This document shows, in pieces, positions 1 to 11,773 of a stretch of 64,000 bases of DNA. This DNA is from Malaya genurostris (lineage: Eukaryota > Arthropoda > Insecta > Diptera > Culicidae): positions 76,065,132-76,129,131 of the forward strand of contig NC_080570.1 in NCBI RefSeq assembly GCF_030247185.1, given 5' to 3'. A program made the translations under genes and the position numbers. Under the pieces are notes generated by a model that ran no database searches, was not told the origin of the DNA, and saw only the letters and a program-made list of their open reading frames with translations. Position 1 is the first letter of the stretch. Every line of letters begins with the position of its first letter.

Positions 1-1424
1 GAATATTTTAAATTGGAATGCTCGATCTTTGAAATCGAGTGAAGATTAATTTTATAATTTTCTCGAAGTTCACAAAATCCATATTGCCATTGTGACAGAA
101 ACTTTTCTTAAACCAAATGTCAAATTGAAAAGTAATCCACATTATGTGGTTCATCGATTTGACAGGTTTACTGGAATGGGTGGTGGAGTTGCCATTTTTG
201 TCTAACGGCCAACGGTCCAACTAAAGTTATTGAAAGCTTGGGAATCGAAGTAGAAACCATTCATGGAATTTATTTCATCGCTGGAGCATATTTGCCATTC
301 CAATGCACCGGCGAACAATTAAATTTCTTTAAAGGCAATTTGCAAAAACTCACAAGATATCGATCGAAATTTTTCGTAATAGGGGACTTAAATGCTAAGC
401 ATGTCCAGTGGAATTGTAGGAAAAATAACAGTAATGGTAAAATACTTCATAATCAACTTTCAGCTGGTTACTTCACAGTTCTTCATCCCAGTAATCCTAC
501 TTGTTTCTCTTCCGTGAAAAACCCGTCTACAATTGATCTGGTTCTAACAGATCAAAGTCACATTTGTAGTGAACCGATTACACACGCTGACTTTGACTCA
601 GATCATCTTCTTGTAACATTCAGACTTTCCAACGAAGCTATAATTAATCCTATTAGTTTTTTTTGTATCGTTTATTTATACCCGTCTTTAACCATATCCT
701 ATTAGTTCTATATTCAACTATCATAGAGCTAATTGGATGGATTAGAGATCTCACATTGAAAATCATGTGGATTATGAAAGTATTTTAGAAAATTCTGCGG
801 ACATCGACACAGCAATTGATAATTTGAATCATTATATTATCGAAGCTAGAAATCTTTCAGTTCCCAAAGCTCCAACTAAGTTAAATTCTCCTATCATCGA
901 TGACAATCTTCAACTGCTCATTCGGTTGAAAAATGTTCGTCGACATTGATATACGTTCTCGTGATCCTGCTATGAAAAACATAGTTGAGGATTTACAAAA
1001 AAAAATTAAACATAGATTTACTCTTTTGCGAAATGAAAACTTCGCTAAAGAAGTTGAACAATTTAAACCATATTCTAAACCTTTCTGGAAACTTTCTAAG
1101 GTTCTTAAGAAACCTCAGAAACTTACAAATGATGAAAAAGCTCAAACACTTGCTTAGCAGTTCGAGAGTGTACACAATTTTAATTTGAACGTTGTGAGTC
1201 CTATTGAAAATGAAGTCTCATTGAAATATGAGCATATTTCAACCCAAGTGTTATCACAAGATGACATTATTGAGATGAATTTTGATGAAATTAAATCAAT
1301 TATTAGGAAACTTAAAAACATGAAGGCTCCTGATAATGATGGAATTTTTAATATTCTTATTAAAAATCTTCACGATGTTGCCTTGAGACTTCTGGTTAAA
1401 ATTTTCAACAAGTGTTTTTCATTA
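1..1424 (+). pseudogene. ORF2 fragment, copy 1: AP endonuclease and start of reverse transcriptase
   Basis: The endonuclease begins at the window edge with NILNWNARSL, the usual opening of Jockey-type endonucleases. It then has a TAA near 46, a frame change before LGIEVET (238 on), and the motifs GDLNAKH and SDHLLV before a TAG at 703. The linker and first RT blocks follow in other frames, with copy-specific stops near 949 and at 1153. The sequence runs to about 1424, where it jumps from the RT region into ORF1 sequence. The stops near 46 and 703 also occur in copy 2. ORF2 of this family normally nicks target DNA and reverse-transcribes the element RNA; this fragment cannot. Confidence 0.85.
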
Positions 1425-2955
1425 CTTATGAAAAAAAGAGCGAATGGTACTTCTAAACCACGCTCTGGAATTTCCCATGAACTTTACCTAATACACTTCA
1501 ATCGAAGTGATGTAAACAATTTGAAAACTTTAGAAAAAGTACGTTTCATTTCCCACATTAAAATTCATTGGGAACATTATAAACGGCATAATCGTATTGC
1601 TAACTTAACGCAATGTCGTCGTTGCCAAGGCTTCGGTCATGGAACCAAAAATTGTCATATGGATATACGGTGTTTGAATTGTGGTAAATCGCATTCGAAA
1701 GACGTTTGTCCAATGAATGAAACCACTGATAAATTTTCATGTTCAAATTGCAATGGAAATCATAAATCCAATTATTTGAAATGTCCTGTCAGGGAAAAAA
1801 TTTTAAACGCTCGTTCGCTTAGACAACAAGTCAAATCAACGACCTTAAATTTACAGAATATACCTGAAAATTCTTCTAAGGCACCTGCCAATTCGTCTTC
1901 TAACGAAAACAATTTATTGACAGGTAGATCGACCTCGTCATCATCTTCTTCTAATGTCAGTTATGCTGGTATATTAGGTAGAAATCTATCTCCTATTTCT
2001 TCTAATGTAAATAATCAAAACACAGGACCGCCTTGCAGTTCTTCTTCTAACGAAAACAATTTATTAATAGGTAGACCGGCCAAATCATCTTCTTCTAATG
2101 GCAGTCTACCTACAAATATTCCTTCAATGCAATTCGCTTCTTTAAATGAAGTCGATTTAGGCGATATAACTGAAAATAAAATGATCTACCTACAAGATCA
2201 ACTTTTTCAAATGATCATCCAAATGAATTCGACTTCATCTCTTTTTGAAGCATTTCAAATCGGATGGCAATTTGCAAATAATTGTCATATGGATATACGG
2301 TGTTTGAATTGTGGTAAATTGCATTCGAAAGACGTTTGTCCAATGAATGAAACCACTGATAAATTTTCATGTTCAAATTGCAATGGAAATCATAAATCCA
2401 ATTATTTGAAATGTCCTGTCAGGGAAACAACAAGTCAAATCAACGACCTTAAATTTACAGAACATACCTGAAAATCAAAAAACCGTTACAAATGCCACGC
2501 CTAATTCTTCTAAGGCACCTATTTCTTCGAATTTAAAACAAACACCAGGTACTCCTGCCAATTCGTCTTCTGACGAGAACAATTTATTGACAGGTAATCG
2601 ACCTCGTCATCATCTTCTTCTAATGTCAGTTATGCTAGTATAACAGGTCTACCACCTATTTCTTCTAATGTAAATAATCAAAACACAGGACCGCCTTGCA
2701 GTTCATCTTCTAACGAAAACAATTTATTAATAGGTAGACCGGCCAAATCACCTTCTTCTAATGGAAGTCTACCTACAAATATTCCTTCAATGCCATTCGC
2801 TTCTTTAAATGAAGTCGATTTAGGCGATATAACTGAGAATAAAATGATCTACCTACAGGATCAACTTTTTCAAATGATCATCCAAATGAATTCGACTTCA
2901 ACACTTTTTGGAGCATTTCAAATCGGATGGCAATTTGCAAATAATATCATTTAAA
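1425..2955 (+). pseudogene. ORF1 (gag-like) 3' part with CCHC zinc knuckles, internally duplicated
   Basis: Three cysteine-rich knuckles are readable: CRRCQGFGHGTKNC, CLNCGKSHSKDVC and CSNCNGNHKSNYLKC. This trio is typical of Jockey/Juan ORF1 proteins, which coat the element RNA. A Ser/Asn-rich, low-complexity tail follows. Knuckles 2 and 3 with the tail are repeated from about 2281. The N-terminal half of ORF1 is missing, replaced by ORF2 sequence joined in frame, so the open frame from 1156 to 2471 runs from RT finger sequence straight into zinc knuckles. The second copy drifts out of frame after 2471 and ends before the next endonuclease. No ATG opens this frame. Confidence 0.83.
1654..2950 (+). 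repeat. Tandem duplication of about 630-670 bp inside ORF1
   Basis: The segment starting TTGTCATATGGATATACGG at about 1653 recurs from about 2279. Both copies run through knuckles 2 and 3 and the Ser/Asn-rich tail to a shared ending, GGATGGCAATTTGCAAATAA. The second copy carries an extra stretch around 2475-2560. The join lies at GCAAATAA. This is a local duplication separate from the 2993-bp one. Confidence 0.85.
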
Positions 2956-2993
2956 TGAATTTAAAATTTAACAGTGATGTTAAATAATTATTT

Positions 2994-5616
2994 GAATATT
3001 TTAAATTGGAATGCTCGATCTTTGAAATCGAGTGAAGATTAATTTTATAATTTTCTCGAAGTTCACAAAATCCATATTGCCATTGTGACAGAAACTTTTC
3101 TTAAACCAAATGTCAAATTGAAAAGTAATCCACATTATATGGTTCATCGATTTGACAGGTTTACTGGAATGGGTGGTGGAGTTGCCATTTTTGTCTAACG
3201 GCCAACGGTCCAACTAAAGTTATTGAAAGCTTGGGAATCGAAGTAGAAACCATTCATGGAATTTATTTCATCGCTGGAGCATATTTGCCATTCCAATGCA
3301 CCGGCGAACAATTAAATTTCTTTAAAGGCAATTTGCAAAAACTCACAAGATATCGATCGAAATTTTTCGTAATAGGGGACTTAAATGCTAAGCATGTCCA
3401 GTGGAATTGTAGGAAAAATAACAGTAATGGTAAAATACTTCATAATCAACTTTCAGCTGGTTACTTCACAGTTCTTCATCCCAGTAATCCTACTTGTTTC
3501 TCTTCCGTGAAAAACCCGTCTACAATTGATCTGGTTCTAACAGATCAAAGTCACATTTGTAGTGAACCGATTACACACGCTGACTTTGACTCAGATCATC
3601 TTCTTGTAACATTCAGACTTTCCAACGAAGCTATAATTAATCCTATTAGTTTTTTTTGTATCGTTTATTTATACCCGTCTTTAACCATATCCTATTAGTT
3701 CTATATTCAACTATCATAGAGCTAATTGGATGGATTAGAGATCTCACATTGAAAATCATGTGGATCATGAAAGTATTTTAGAAAATTCTGCGGACATCGA
3801 CACAGCAATTGATAATTTGAATCATTATATTATCGAAGCTAGAAATCTTTCAGTTCCCAAAGCTCCAACTAAGTTAAATTCTCCTATCATCGATGACAAT
3901 CTTCAACTGCTCATTCGGTTGAAGAATGTTCGTCGACGACAACATCAACGTTCTCGTGATCCTGCTATGAAATCCATAGTTAAGGATTTACAAAAAGAAA
4001 TTAAACATAGATTTACTCTTTTGCGAAATGAAAATTTCGCTAAAGAAGTTGAACAAATTAAACCATATTCTAAACCTTTCTGGAAACTTTCTAAGGTTCT
4101 TAAGAAACCTCAGAAACTTACAAATGGCGAAAAAGCTCAAACACTTGCTCAGCAGTTCGAGATTGTACACAATTTTAATTTGAACGTTGTGAGTCCTATT
4201 GAAAATGAAGTCTCATTGAAATATGAGCATATTTCAGTGTTATCACAAGATGACATTATTGAGATGAATTTTGATGAAATTAAATCAATTATTAGGAAAC
4301 TTAAAAACATGAAGGCTCCTGGTAATGATGGAATTTTTAATATTCTTATTAAAAATCTTCACGATGTTGCCTTGAGACTTCTGGTTAAAATTTTCAACAA
4401 GTGTTTTTCATTCGCTTACTTCCCAAAAAGATGGAAAAACGCTAAAGTAATTCCTATCCTGAAACCTGACAAAAATCCAGCAGAAACATCAAGTTATCTA
4501 CCAATTAGCTTACTTTCTTCTATCAGTAAACTTTTTGAAAAAATTATCTTGTTGAGAATGATGTCTCATATAAATGAGAATTCAATTTTTTTACCAAAGC
4601 AGTTTGGATTTCGTCATGAACATTCAACTACTCATCAACTTGTAAGAGTTACGAACATGATGAAAGCAAATGAATCTTCTGGGTTATCCACTGGAGTTGC
4701 TTTTCGAGACATAGAAAAAGCATTCGACAGTGTTTGGCACAAAGGTTTAATAGCAAAAATGTCTGATTTCCAGTTTCCTATTTATTTGATCAAAATGATT
4801 CAAAATTATTTAACTGGTCGTACTCTTCAGGTTAGCTATCAGAATTATAAATCTGAATTGCTACTTGTACGAGCCGGTGTCCCGCAGGGTTCGAGCGTAG
4901 CTCCAATCTTGTATAATATTTTCACTTCTGATCTTCCAAATGTACCCGTTGGTTGTCAGAAATCGTTATTCTGTGACGACACAAATCTGTTAGCCACAGG
5001 TAGAAAGCTAAGAGTGATCTGCAGTCGCCTACAAAAAATTTTAAATATTTTCAGTGATTATCTGTCAAAATGGAAAATTAAACCAAATGCAGCAAAAACG
5101 CAATTAATTATCTTTCCTCACAAGCCAAGAGCTTCTTTTCTTAAACCAAACAATAATCACATTCTCAAATTGAATGGCTTGGAATTGACATGGTCTGATC
5201 AAGCTAAATACTTAGGTTTAACGTATGACAAAAAACTCACTTTCAAGGATCACATTGAAGGAATCCAGGCAAAGTGTAATAAATATATTAAATGCTTATA
5301 TCATCTTATAAACAGAAATTCTAAGCTCTGTCTAAATAACAAATTGTTAATTTATAAACAAATTTTCAGACCAGCCTTGCTTTTTGCAGTACCAATTTGG
5401 TCAACTTGTTGTTCCACCAGGAAGAAAACGCTTCAAAGCATTCAGAATAAAATTCTGAAATTGATTTTGAAGCGTCCTCCCTGGTTTAGTACAAATGAGT
5501 TACACAGACTCACAAATATAGAACCATTAGATGTAATGTCACATAATATTATAAGCAAATTCCGACAAAATCGATGCAATCTTCAATTGATTCGATTCGC
5601 TCTCTGTATTAGTTAG
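2994..5616 (+). pseudogene. ORF2 copy 2: endonuclease plus reverse transcriptase, nearly full length
   Basis: The endonuclease repeats copy 1, with TAA at 3039 and TAG at 3696. From about 3760 an open stretch of some 618 residues covers the linker and RT: KNMKAPGNDG, KQFGFRHEHSTTHQL, the palm motif DIEKAFDSVWH carrying the first catalytic Asp, AGVPQGSSVAP, and FCDDTNLL at the second catalytic site, where FADD is usual. The thumb and C-terminal region follow (YLGLTYDKKLTF, ending FALCIS) without an RNase H domain. The RT half is intact apart from the Ala-to-Cys change. The endonuclease half is broken, so the element cannot mobilise itself. Confidence 0.88.
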
Positions 5617-5843
5617 TAAGTTAGTATATAAGTTCCTTTTCCCCATTACACAAAACAAGTAGGTTTAGAATTTTTCCTACACAAAAATCTCAGAATTGCG
5701 GAAGCAAATAATGTCCTCATGGTAATAACTAAATCATATATATAATAGGGCTGAAAAGTCACCACTTGTGGCTGAACACCCAATTTAAATCTTAATAATT
5801 TAATTTTAACTCATATTCCAATAAATAGTTATTTAAAAAAAAA
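5617..5843 (+). other. 3' UTR and A-rich tail of the Juan-like element
   Basis: About 225 bases follow the ORF2 stop and end in AATAAATAG and a run of nine A. The segment containing AGGGCTGAAAAGTCACCACT recurs at 30403-30588, which marks it as the family 3' UTR. I see no clear target duplication, partly because the left end is outside the window. Confidence 0.75.
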
Positions 5844-8017
5844 GTCGAAGACTCTGGATGCTCCACCGCAAACTTTGTTTCATCAAACAGTTCTAGTCAG
5901 TTAGCGGAACAGCATTTTCGGTACTCATAACACGTAACACCAGGAACTTAAGAGCTCAACATATATTTGATCAAAACACTTTACTGTCTGAGAAACAGTA
6001 AAACATACGAGTATTTCTTCAGTAACTCTTTGTTTTCGATTTGCTTGCTATAAACATCTATTTTCCCTTACTTTGGAAAACACTCCATATTGATCTTTCA
6101 GTAAGAAGCGAACGGACTTTCTCCGAAGCTCAGTTTATCACGCAGTACGGTAAAAAAACCAATGTAGGGATGTTTGTTATCGGTTTTACAATGCATAACA
6201 GTAATAATTCTGAAAAAAAATATGTGAGGTTGATAATTGTTACTATACTGAAAAAGTATATGTGATAGTTAAAATTTAATCATAGATCGATCAGAAAACG
6301 TGTTCAAATCGACTTCGATTTGTCATCAACCGTCAGAATCCGTAAATCAAACAATAATAATTTCTATCAGTTATAGGTTTTGCCTATCTAGCATCTCAAT
6401 GCAAAAGGTGTGTTTATGGTTGTATCCTATATCGGTGAACAGATTTGAAAGGTGTATGACACGTGGTCCTGCGGAGACTGTGCTGTCACGAAAACAAAAA
6501 TAAAAGTAGAACGACTGATTTCTTCTATTGGAAAACTTTTGGAAAGAAAACACTCTCGCCCCAATGCGGAGCATCAAAAGTTACACAGCACTATCGTTAT
6601 GCTGCTATTAGCAGTATAGTCTTCAGGAGTGTCGTTATTCTCATCATTTGCGGGATTTGCTCTCTTCTTCCATAAGCATAACCACTTTTGTTCAAGATAA
6701 ATATGCACTACATTTCGGCACACAATCACATGGCGGTGAAGTGTAAAACTTGGTTATGCATATCTGGTAGACGAGCGTAACAACAACTATAAAGACAACC
6801 GGTTTGCCAGCTTTCCAATGCAGACCATATTCGAAGGAACGATGAGGCGGTGTTTCAATTCCGTCCGTATGCTGCTCAACTGAAATTCTGATTCCCTTCT
6901 TCATTACATATTTAACTCGAATAGTACAGATATGTGGAGTATGTTGTGAATGATGGGACTAGAGAAACTGTCGCTTCAAAAGAGCACTCGAAAGATTGCG
7001 ACCGCTGTTGACTACTTTCGTGAAAACATTCCATGTCAAAGCATCGCACCAATGTTCTAACTATACCGCCAACCAAGTCCATTTCCCAATCTCTGCATCC
7101 ATGCATGTTTCAGTTTATATTTTCTCTCTCCGTCACATCGCAGTTTCTTGTTTTTGTTCATTCATTTGTTCTCGTTTCGAACGCCAGCTACGGCATCAGT
7201 GGGAGCTGTTCAATCTGATGCAACTTTTGGAAACTTTCCCAGGCAGCAGTTGAGCATTTCTTTTCGACTTTCCATTGACATTCATGAGGAAATTCATTTT
7301 CTCCGATAGAAAGCTGTTCGGTCCCATACCGCACGTACATATATTTTGCGCCACGCTCAAAAGCGCTTCCGGTCTCCAAAGCTCGGTCATAGCATCATCT
7401 GCAGTGTAATCAAAAGATTTCGCGTATTGTTATTTGCTCAAAACTTCTTGACAAAAAGCAATTCTCTACCGTCGCTAGTACAATAGCATCTGCACTGGAA
7501 ATTTGGAGCGAAAAAATACTACGTAACTAGCGTCCCCATTGAAATAAGAGCTTTGAATTTTGAAGGCGGAGTAATTAGAACGTAACGTTTTTTTTTCGTG
7601 GAAATTGAATAGCATCAATCTATAGTTTAGTTAAGATTGTGTTTATTCATTAAACATCTTCACCTGGATGACCAATCATATCGAAATCGAGTAAACAAAA
7701 TGTATGTTTCGTTTCGTGTCTGTAATTGAAAGTTCTAATTACTGCAAGTCTAATTCATCGTCCGCTTTTTCCATCGAAAACTGACATTGTCAACGTAAGA
7801 GACAAACAAAGAATCTCATATTAGTTCCTTGTGGCAGAATCGTAGGGTGAATTAGGTTGGTTATGCGACATGTGGAATGAATCCTTGGAACATGATTGTT
7901 TTTTTTCTGTTCAATTAGACAGTTTTTTCGTTTATTTCACATGCCAAGTAGTTTGATTGGCAAAACGATTCCTCCGGATAGGCAACTTTTTCGAAATTTT
8001 TTTTGTTACAATTTATT
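5844..8017. other. No gene recognised
   Basis: Several open frames of 60-85 codons occur on both strands, but none shows a family motif, splice context or clear codon bias. No tandem repeat or terminal inverted repeat was noticed. Confidence 0.5.
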
Positions 8018-8095
8018 CTTGTTTTAAATTATAGAGGTTTTAACCTTAAAATCATTCGCCTCTGACCCTATTTGAGGGGTTGAGGATCGAATCCA
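8018..8095 (-). mobile_element. Diverged 3' fragment of the tRNA-derived SINE
   Basis: Read on the minus strand it has a remnant of the B box (GGATTCGATCC), then AGGGTCAGAGGCGAATGA and the family 3' end AAAACCTCTATAAT. It lacks the segment around CTGGCCCGAAG and the A box. It is older and more diverged than the copies at 14.1 and 20.5 kb. Confidence 0.65.
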
Positions 8096-8980
8096 GGTTC
8101 TTCAGGAATTTTTCTCGATACTGATACAAGTAAAGTATCAACTGTCTAGCACATAGGTTCGGTTTTAAAAAATAAATTAAAAACTTTGGTCAGTTGCAGG
8201 AAAACTTTCAAGTAATTTACCTAATAGCTGTAAGCTGTTGAAACCCATGTCAAACGATGTGAAAAAATATTTTCTAGCACTTTTTTGCTTCAATCAGAGT
8301 TCAACGCTCTGCTACCAAGCAACTTCGTACCCGCACTGAATTCCGCCTTCGCGTTTTTCAATATTACTCCGATAAATATTATAACCCTCCACGGTATCAT
8401 CAATTATTCTGAGCATTTTCAGCTGTAACACAGCATAGCTCAAGTTTCACTACCCAGTCCGGTAGTGCTTAAGGTTGTTCTAGAAAGTATGGACGTATCT
8501 AGTTTTCAGTGGAAATAAAGCGGAAGTGGATATTTGATTTTAATTGAATGTACCGTTAATAAATAGTAGACTAGCAGAACGATGAAGCTGACAAAGATCA
8601 AGCGGCTTTGCGCATTAACCATAAAATAAATCGGTAGCGCAAATATTCTTCATTAAATTCAAGACGGCAAGTTTTGATACTTGTTTTCATCCTTTTCAAA
8701 CTGTTGAACGATTCCGGTTGCCGAGACATATTTCATGTAAATGCCCAAAATTTTTCAATTGGTCACATTTGGGTGCCATTTGGTGGATTCAAGTCCTTTG
8801 AAACGGTGCTATACGATTTTACCATTAATTTCACGAATTGACAGGACTCACCAGAAAACAGTAGAATCCTTGTGGCAGAAATCGATTTAGTTCTAAATTA
8901 GGTATAATTTGCAGTTCATCGAAACGGTTGTGATGAATGATTACGAAATCTAATCGCAGCCACAAATAGCTTGCTATACC
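8096..8980. other. No gene recognised
   Basis: Unique-looking sequence between a SINE fragment and a retroelement insertion. I see no supported feature. Confidence 0.5.
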
Positions 8981-8995
8981 ATAACTCCCTTACTA

Positions 8996-9419
8996 TAGCT
9001 CGTCTCGCCAAAGAACACTTGCCAGCTGGCAAGCATCTTGGGATAGAGATGATCTGGGTCGGTGGATGCACTCAATTATTCCGAAAATATCGACAAAGGC
9101 ATGGTTCAGGGGACTGGATGTGAGTAGGGATTTCATTCGTGTGATGTCCAGACTCATGTCCAATCACTACACGTTAGATGTACATCTCCTTCGAATTGGG
9201 CTCTCCGAGACTAATCATTGTGCTTGCGGAGAAGGTTATCGGGATATTGATCATGTCGTTTGGACATGCGTGGAGTATCGTGATGTCAGATCTCAACTAA
9301 TAAATTCTTTGCGTACCCAAGGTAGACTATCCAATATCCCAGTTCGAGACATTCTTGCTTGTCGTGACCTTTCATACATGAAACTTATTTATCATTTCAT
9401 AAAGAAAATTGGAGTTTAA
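8996..9419 (+). pseudogene. C-terminal end of non-LTR ORF2 (post-RNase-H zinc motif)
   Basis: The readable protein includes WQASWDRDDLGRWMHSIIPK, then RLMSNHYTLDVHLLRIGL and a Cys/His cluster CACGEGYRDIDHVVWTC, ending LIYHFIKKIGV before TAA. The pattern of a Cys pair followed by an IDH-type His and then Cys is common at the C-terminus of I, LOA and related ORF2 proteins and probably binds nucleic acid. The reading frame continues upstream to the truncation point at 8996 and has no start codon of its own. Truncation during insertion explains the missing endonuclease, RT and RNase H. Confidence 0.8.
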
Positions 9420-9815
9420 ATTTAATAAAGGCCCCTTTTAAGACATAGTTCTGATCTCAGCTGCGTCCATGAGTTCAACCAATAGCTAAGTTAGAATAAA
9501 AATTATGTAATGATACAAACAAACTCGAAACAGTTTATGAAATTATCAACAAAATGTCTGAAAATAACAGCTTATTTTATAATTTATAGAAGTTAATCGT
9601 TTGGTTCAAATAATATTTCCGAGTAGATTTCATAATTAATGACGAGTTACCTAAGATGATATTTAAGCTATAAGAGAATATGTTTTAATAAATTCAAAAC
9701 GTTGTGACTATGTTAGAATTAAATTAGGATAAGAATATTATGTAAAAGTGATGCTACGGCGAAGAAAAACTTATGTAAAATGCCTTAAGAAATAAACGTA
9801 TTTATGGGAAAAAAA
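8996..9815 (+). mobile_element. 5'-truncated non-LTR retrotransposon with 15-bp target duplication
   Basis: ATAACTCCCTTACTA occurs at 8981-8995 and again at 9816-9830, directly after an A tail that follows AATAAACG. That is the signature of target-primed reverse transcription. The 820-bp insert keeps only the end of ORF2 and about 395 bp of 3' UTR. The C-terminal motif suggests an I/LOA-type element, a clade that usually carries RNase H upstream of this region. The perfect target duplication suggests a fairly recent insertion. Confidence 0.88.
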
Positions 9816-9830
9816 ATAACTCCCTTACTA

Positions 9831-10869
9831 ATTTTTTTAACGTCGATCGATATCTCGGAGTGGTTTAATAATAGCCCTTCTCGCAACGTATAGCAGAGTG
9901 GCTTAAAAAAAGATTGGAAATCGAATCTGACGAAAGTTTCATAATACATAATTATAAAATTCGAATTCCTAGCAAGTAACTTTGGTCCTGATTAATGATT
10001 CTTGCTACGAACTGCGTTTTGTACTTTTCAGAGGTTCGACGATTCAAGCGTCACTAAGTACGATGATCATTTACCTCGAAGTGCCAACTATTTCACGTCC
10101 CGAATTTAAAAACCTCCGTCTTTTGCTCGATTGTCTTGAGTATAGGTGTGTAGGAAATTTTTTCCGACGTATAATTCCTCGACGGCGATGTTTGTAAGTT
10201 ATTAATTTCATGTACTTGAATAGATACGAAAACAACTTCATTTTTTCTTATTATGGGCTACTCTGACCGAGGGTGGAGGTTACAAGGCTACACATTTTCC
10301 ATGCCGAACGAACTAGGCTATGGAGCCTAAATGAACACTAGTAGCGAAGAAGGAAACCGACCTATCATTGATAGGTACCTTCCAGCATGTAACCCAAGCA
10401 ACATATTCCTTTATGGGTAACCAATTTGCAACGAAAATTACATGCATCTTCTATTGCAAGTTCGTCAGAGAATTTGACACTTTGGTAGGCAATGTGCTCC
10501 ACCCGGTAACAATCAATCACTGGATCGTGCGTCTGTATCGTATCGGTAATTTGACATCCTATCAACTGCTTCTTTGTTTTTAATGTCTTCCTTAGTGAAA
10601 CTTCGGGTCATTTCGTATTGTATCCGCTTCGGTCTTGGGCCTGCTATCCTATGTAGTATTTTATGGACAGACGATTATTACTTTAGTTATCTAAAAATGA
10701 TATCGAAATGATTAATCTACTAACACTAACCTTTCTAAACTGCCCTAAATGTTTCTACCTTTGCCGAAGTCGATGTATTTTTTCAGAATTTTTTGCATCA
10801 GCACGGCAAACCCTCCAATCAAAAAATTACGATCTCGCAATTTTTGATTTTTGCAGTTTTTGTTTTAAC
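9831..10869. other. No gene recognised
   Basis: Short open frames only. No motif or repeat boundary was noticed between the target duplication and the mariner element. Confidence 0.5.
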
Positions 10870-10871
10870 TA

Positions 10872-11771
10872 TCAGGTGTACAACTTTGCTTCCGCCGTTT
10901 TCCGATAGGTGGCTGTACCGGCTGAGGTTGATCAAAATACATAGATGATAATGCCTTTAAAGTGAGTGCGTACAGTGCCTAACGAATTGTCATCGCCGTT
11001 TCAGTGACATTTGTTCTTGTTTTCGTATTATTCACGCTCGAAAATGTCTGTTTATGTGCCCAATTCTCACAATTTGCGGGAAGTTTTACTTTTCTGTTAC
11101 AATTCGAAAAAAATGCAACTGAAGCGCATCGAATGCTTTCAGAAACTTACGGTGATGCTGCTCTGAGTAAAAGAACGTGTCGGGAGTGGTTTCAACGTTT
11201 TAAAAATAATGATTTCGATGTCGAAGACAAACATGATGGTGGAAGAGAAAAAACCTTCAAAGATGAATAACAGTTTACTACGAGCTCTTAAAACCGGGTG
11301 AAACCATCACAGGAGATCGCTACCGAACGCACCTTAGTCGCGCCCTAAAAGAAAAGCGGCCGCAGTATCAAGAGCGACATGGCAAAGTCATCCTCCAACA
11401 CGACAATGCTCGGCCTCACGTCGCAAAAGTGGTCAAAAAGTACCTGGAAACGCTGAAATGGGAAGTCTTGCCCCACCCGCCGTATTCCCCAAATGTCGCC
11501 CCTTATGAGTTCCACCTATTCCGTTCGATGGCACACGGCCTGGCAGATCTACATTTTGAATCCTTCGAAGAATTGGAAAAATGAATTGCTTCATGGATAG
11601 CGTCAAAAGAGGACTCCTTTTTTCGAGCCGGGATCCGAAAATTTCCGGAAAGATGGGAGAAAGTTGTCGCCAGCGACGGACAATACTTTGAATAATACAT
11701 CTGTAAGCACTTTTTCGCAATAAAACTTTAAATTTTTGAAAAAAACGGTGGAAGCAAAGTTGTACACCCAA
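10872..11771 (+). mobile_element. Internally deleted mariner element with both terminal inverted repeats
   Basis: The left terminus carries GTGTACAACTTTGCTTCC (from 10876). The right terminus is its inverted match, GGAAGCAAAGTTGTACAC, ending near 11767. About 30 bp match inward with two or three mismatches. TA lies at 10870-10871 and 11772-11773, the standard Tc1/mariner target duplication. Length is 900 bp against about 1.3 kb for complete mariners, which agrees with the missing middle of the transposase. With both ends present it could in principle be mobilised by a related transposase; whether it ever was cannot be told here. Confidence 0.9.
11044..11696 (+). pseudogene. Mariner transposase with central deletion
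   Basis: The start is ATG at 11044 (MSVYVPNSHNLREVLLFC), typical of mariner N-termini. An A-run lesion near 11105 shifts the frame before NATEAHRMLSETYGDAALSK and the helix-turn-helix part CREWFQRFKNNDFDVED. After KTFKDE at 11270 the sequence jumps to VYYELLKPGETITGDRYRT. This removes the second HTH, the linker and the first catalytic Asp. The second Asp is present in QHDNARPH, but the third is Glu in SPNVAPYEFHLF, where PSDY or PSDF is usual. A TGA interrupts at 11582. The protein ends VASDGQYFE. It is non-functional on several counts. Confidence 0.87.
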
Positions 11772-11773
11772 TA

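Larger units (their letters stand above)
1..5843 (+). mobile_element. Rearranged Jockey-superfamily (Juan-like) non-LTR retrotransposon
   Basis: In order the block holds an ORF2 front half (endonuclease plus the start of reverse transcriptase), an ORF1 back half with zinc knuckles, a second partial ORF1, a nearly full-length ORF2 and a 3' UTR ending in AATAAA and a short A tract. The ORF2 front half recurs almost unchanged at an offset of 2993 bases. This fits two head-to-tail copies with the sequence between mid-ORF2 of the first and mid-ORF1 of the second deleted. The clade call rests on the CCHC-type ORF1, the AP endonuclease motifs and the absence of RNase H. The left end lies outside the window. 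It is dead, with stops and frameshifts throughout. Confidence 0.88.
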
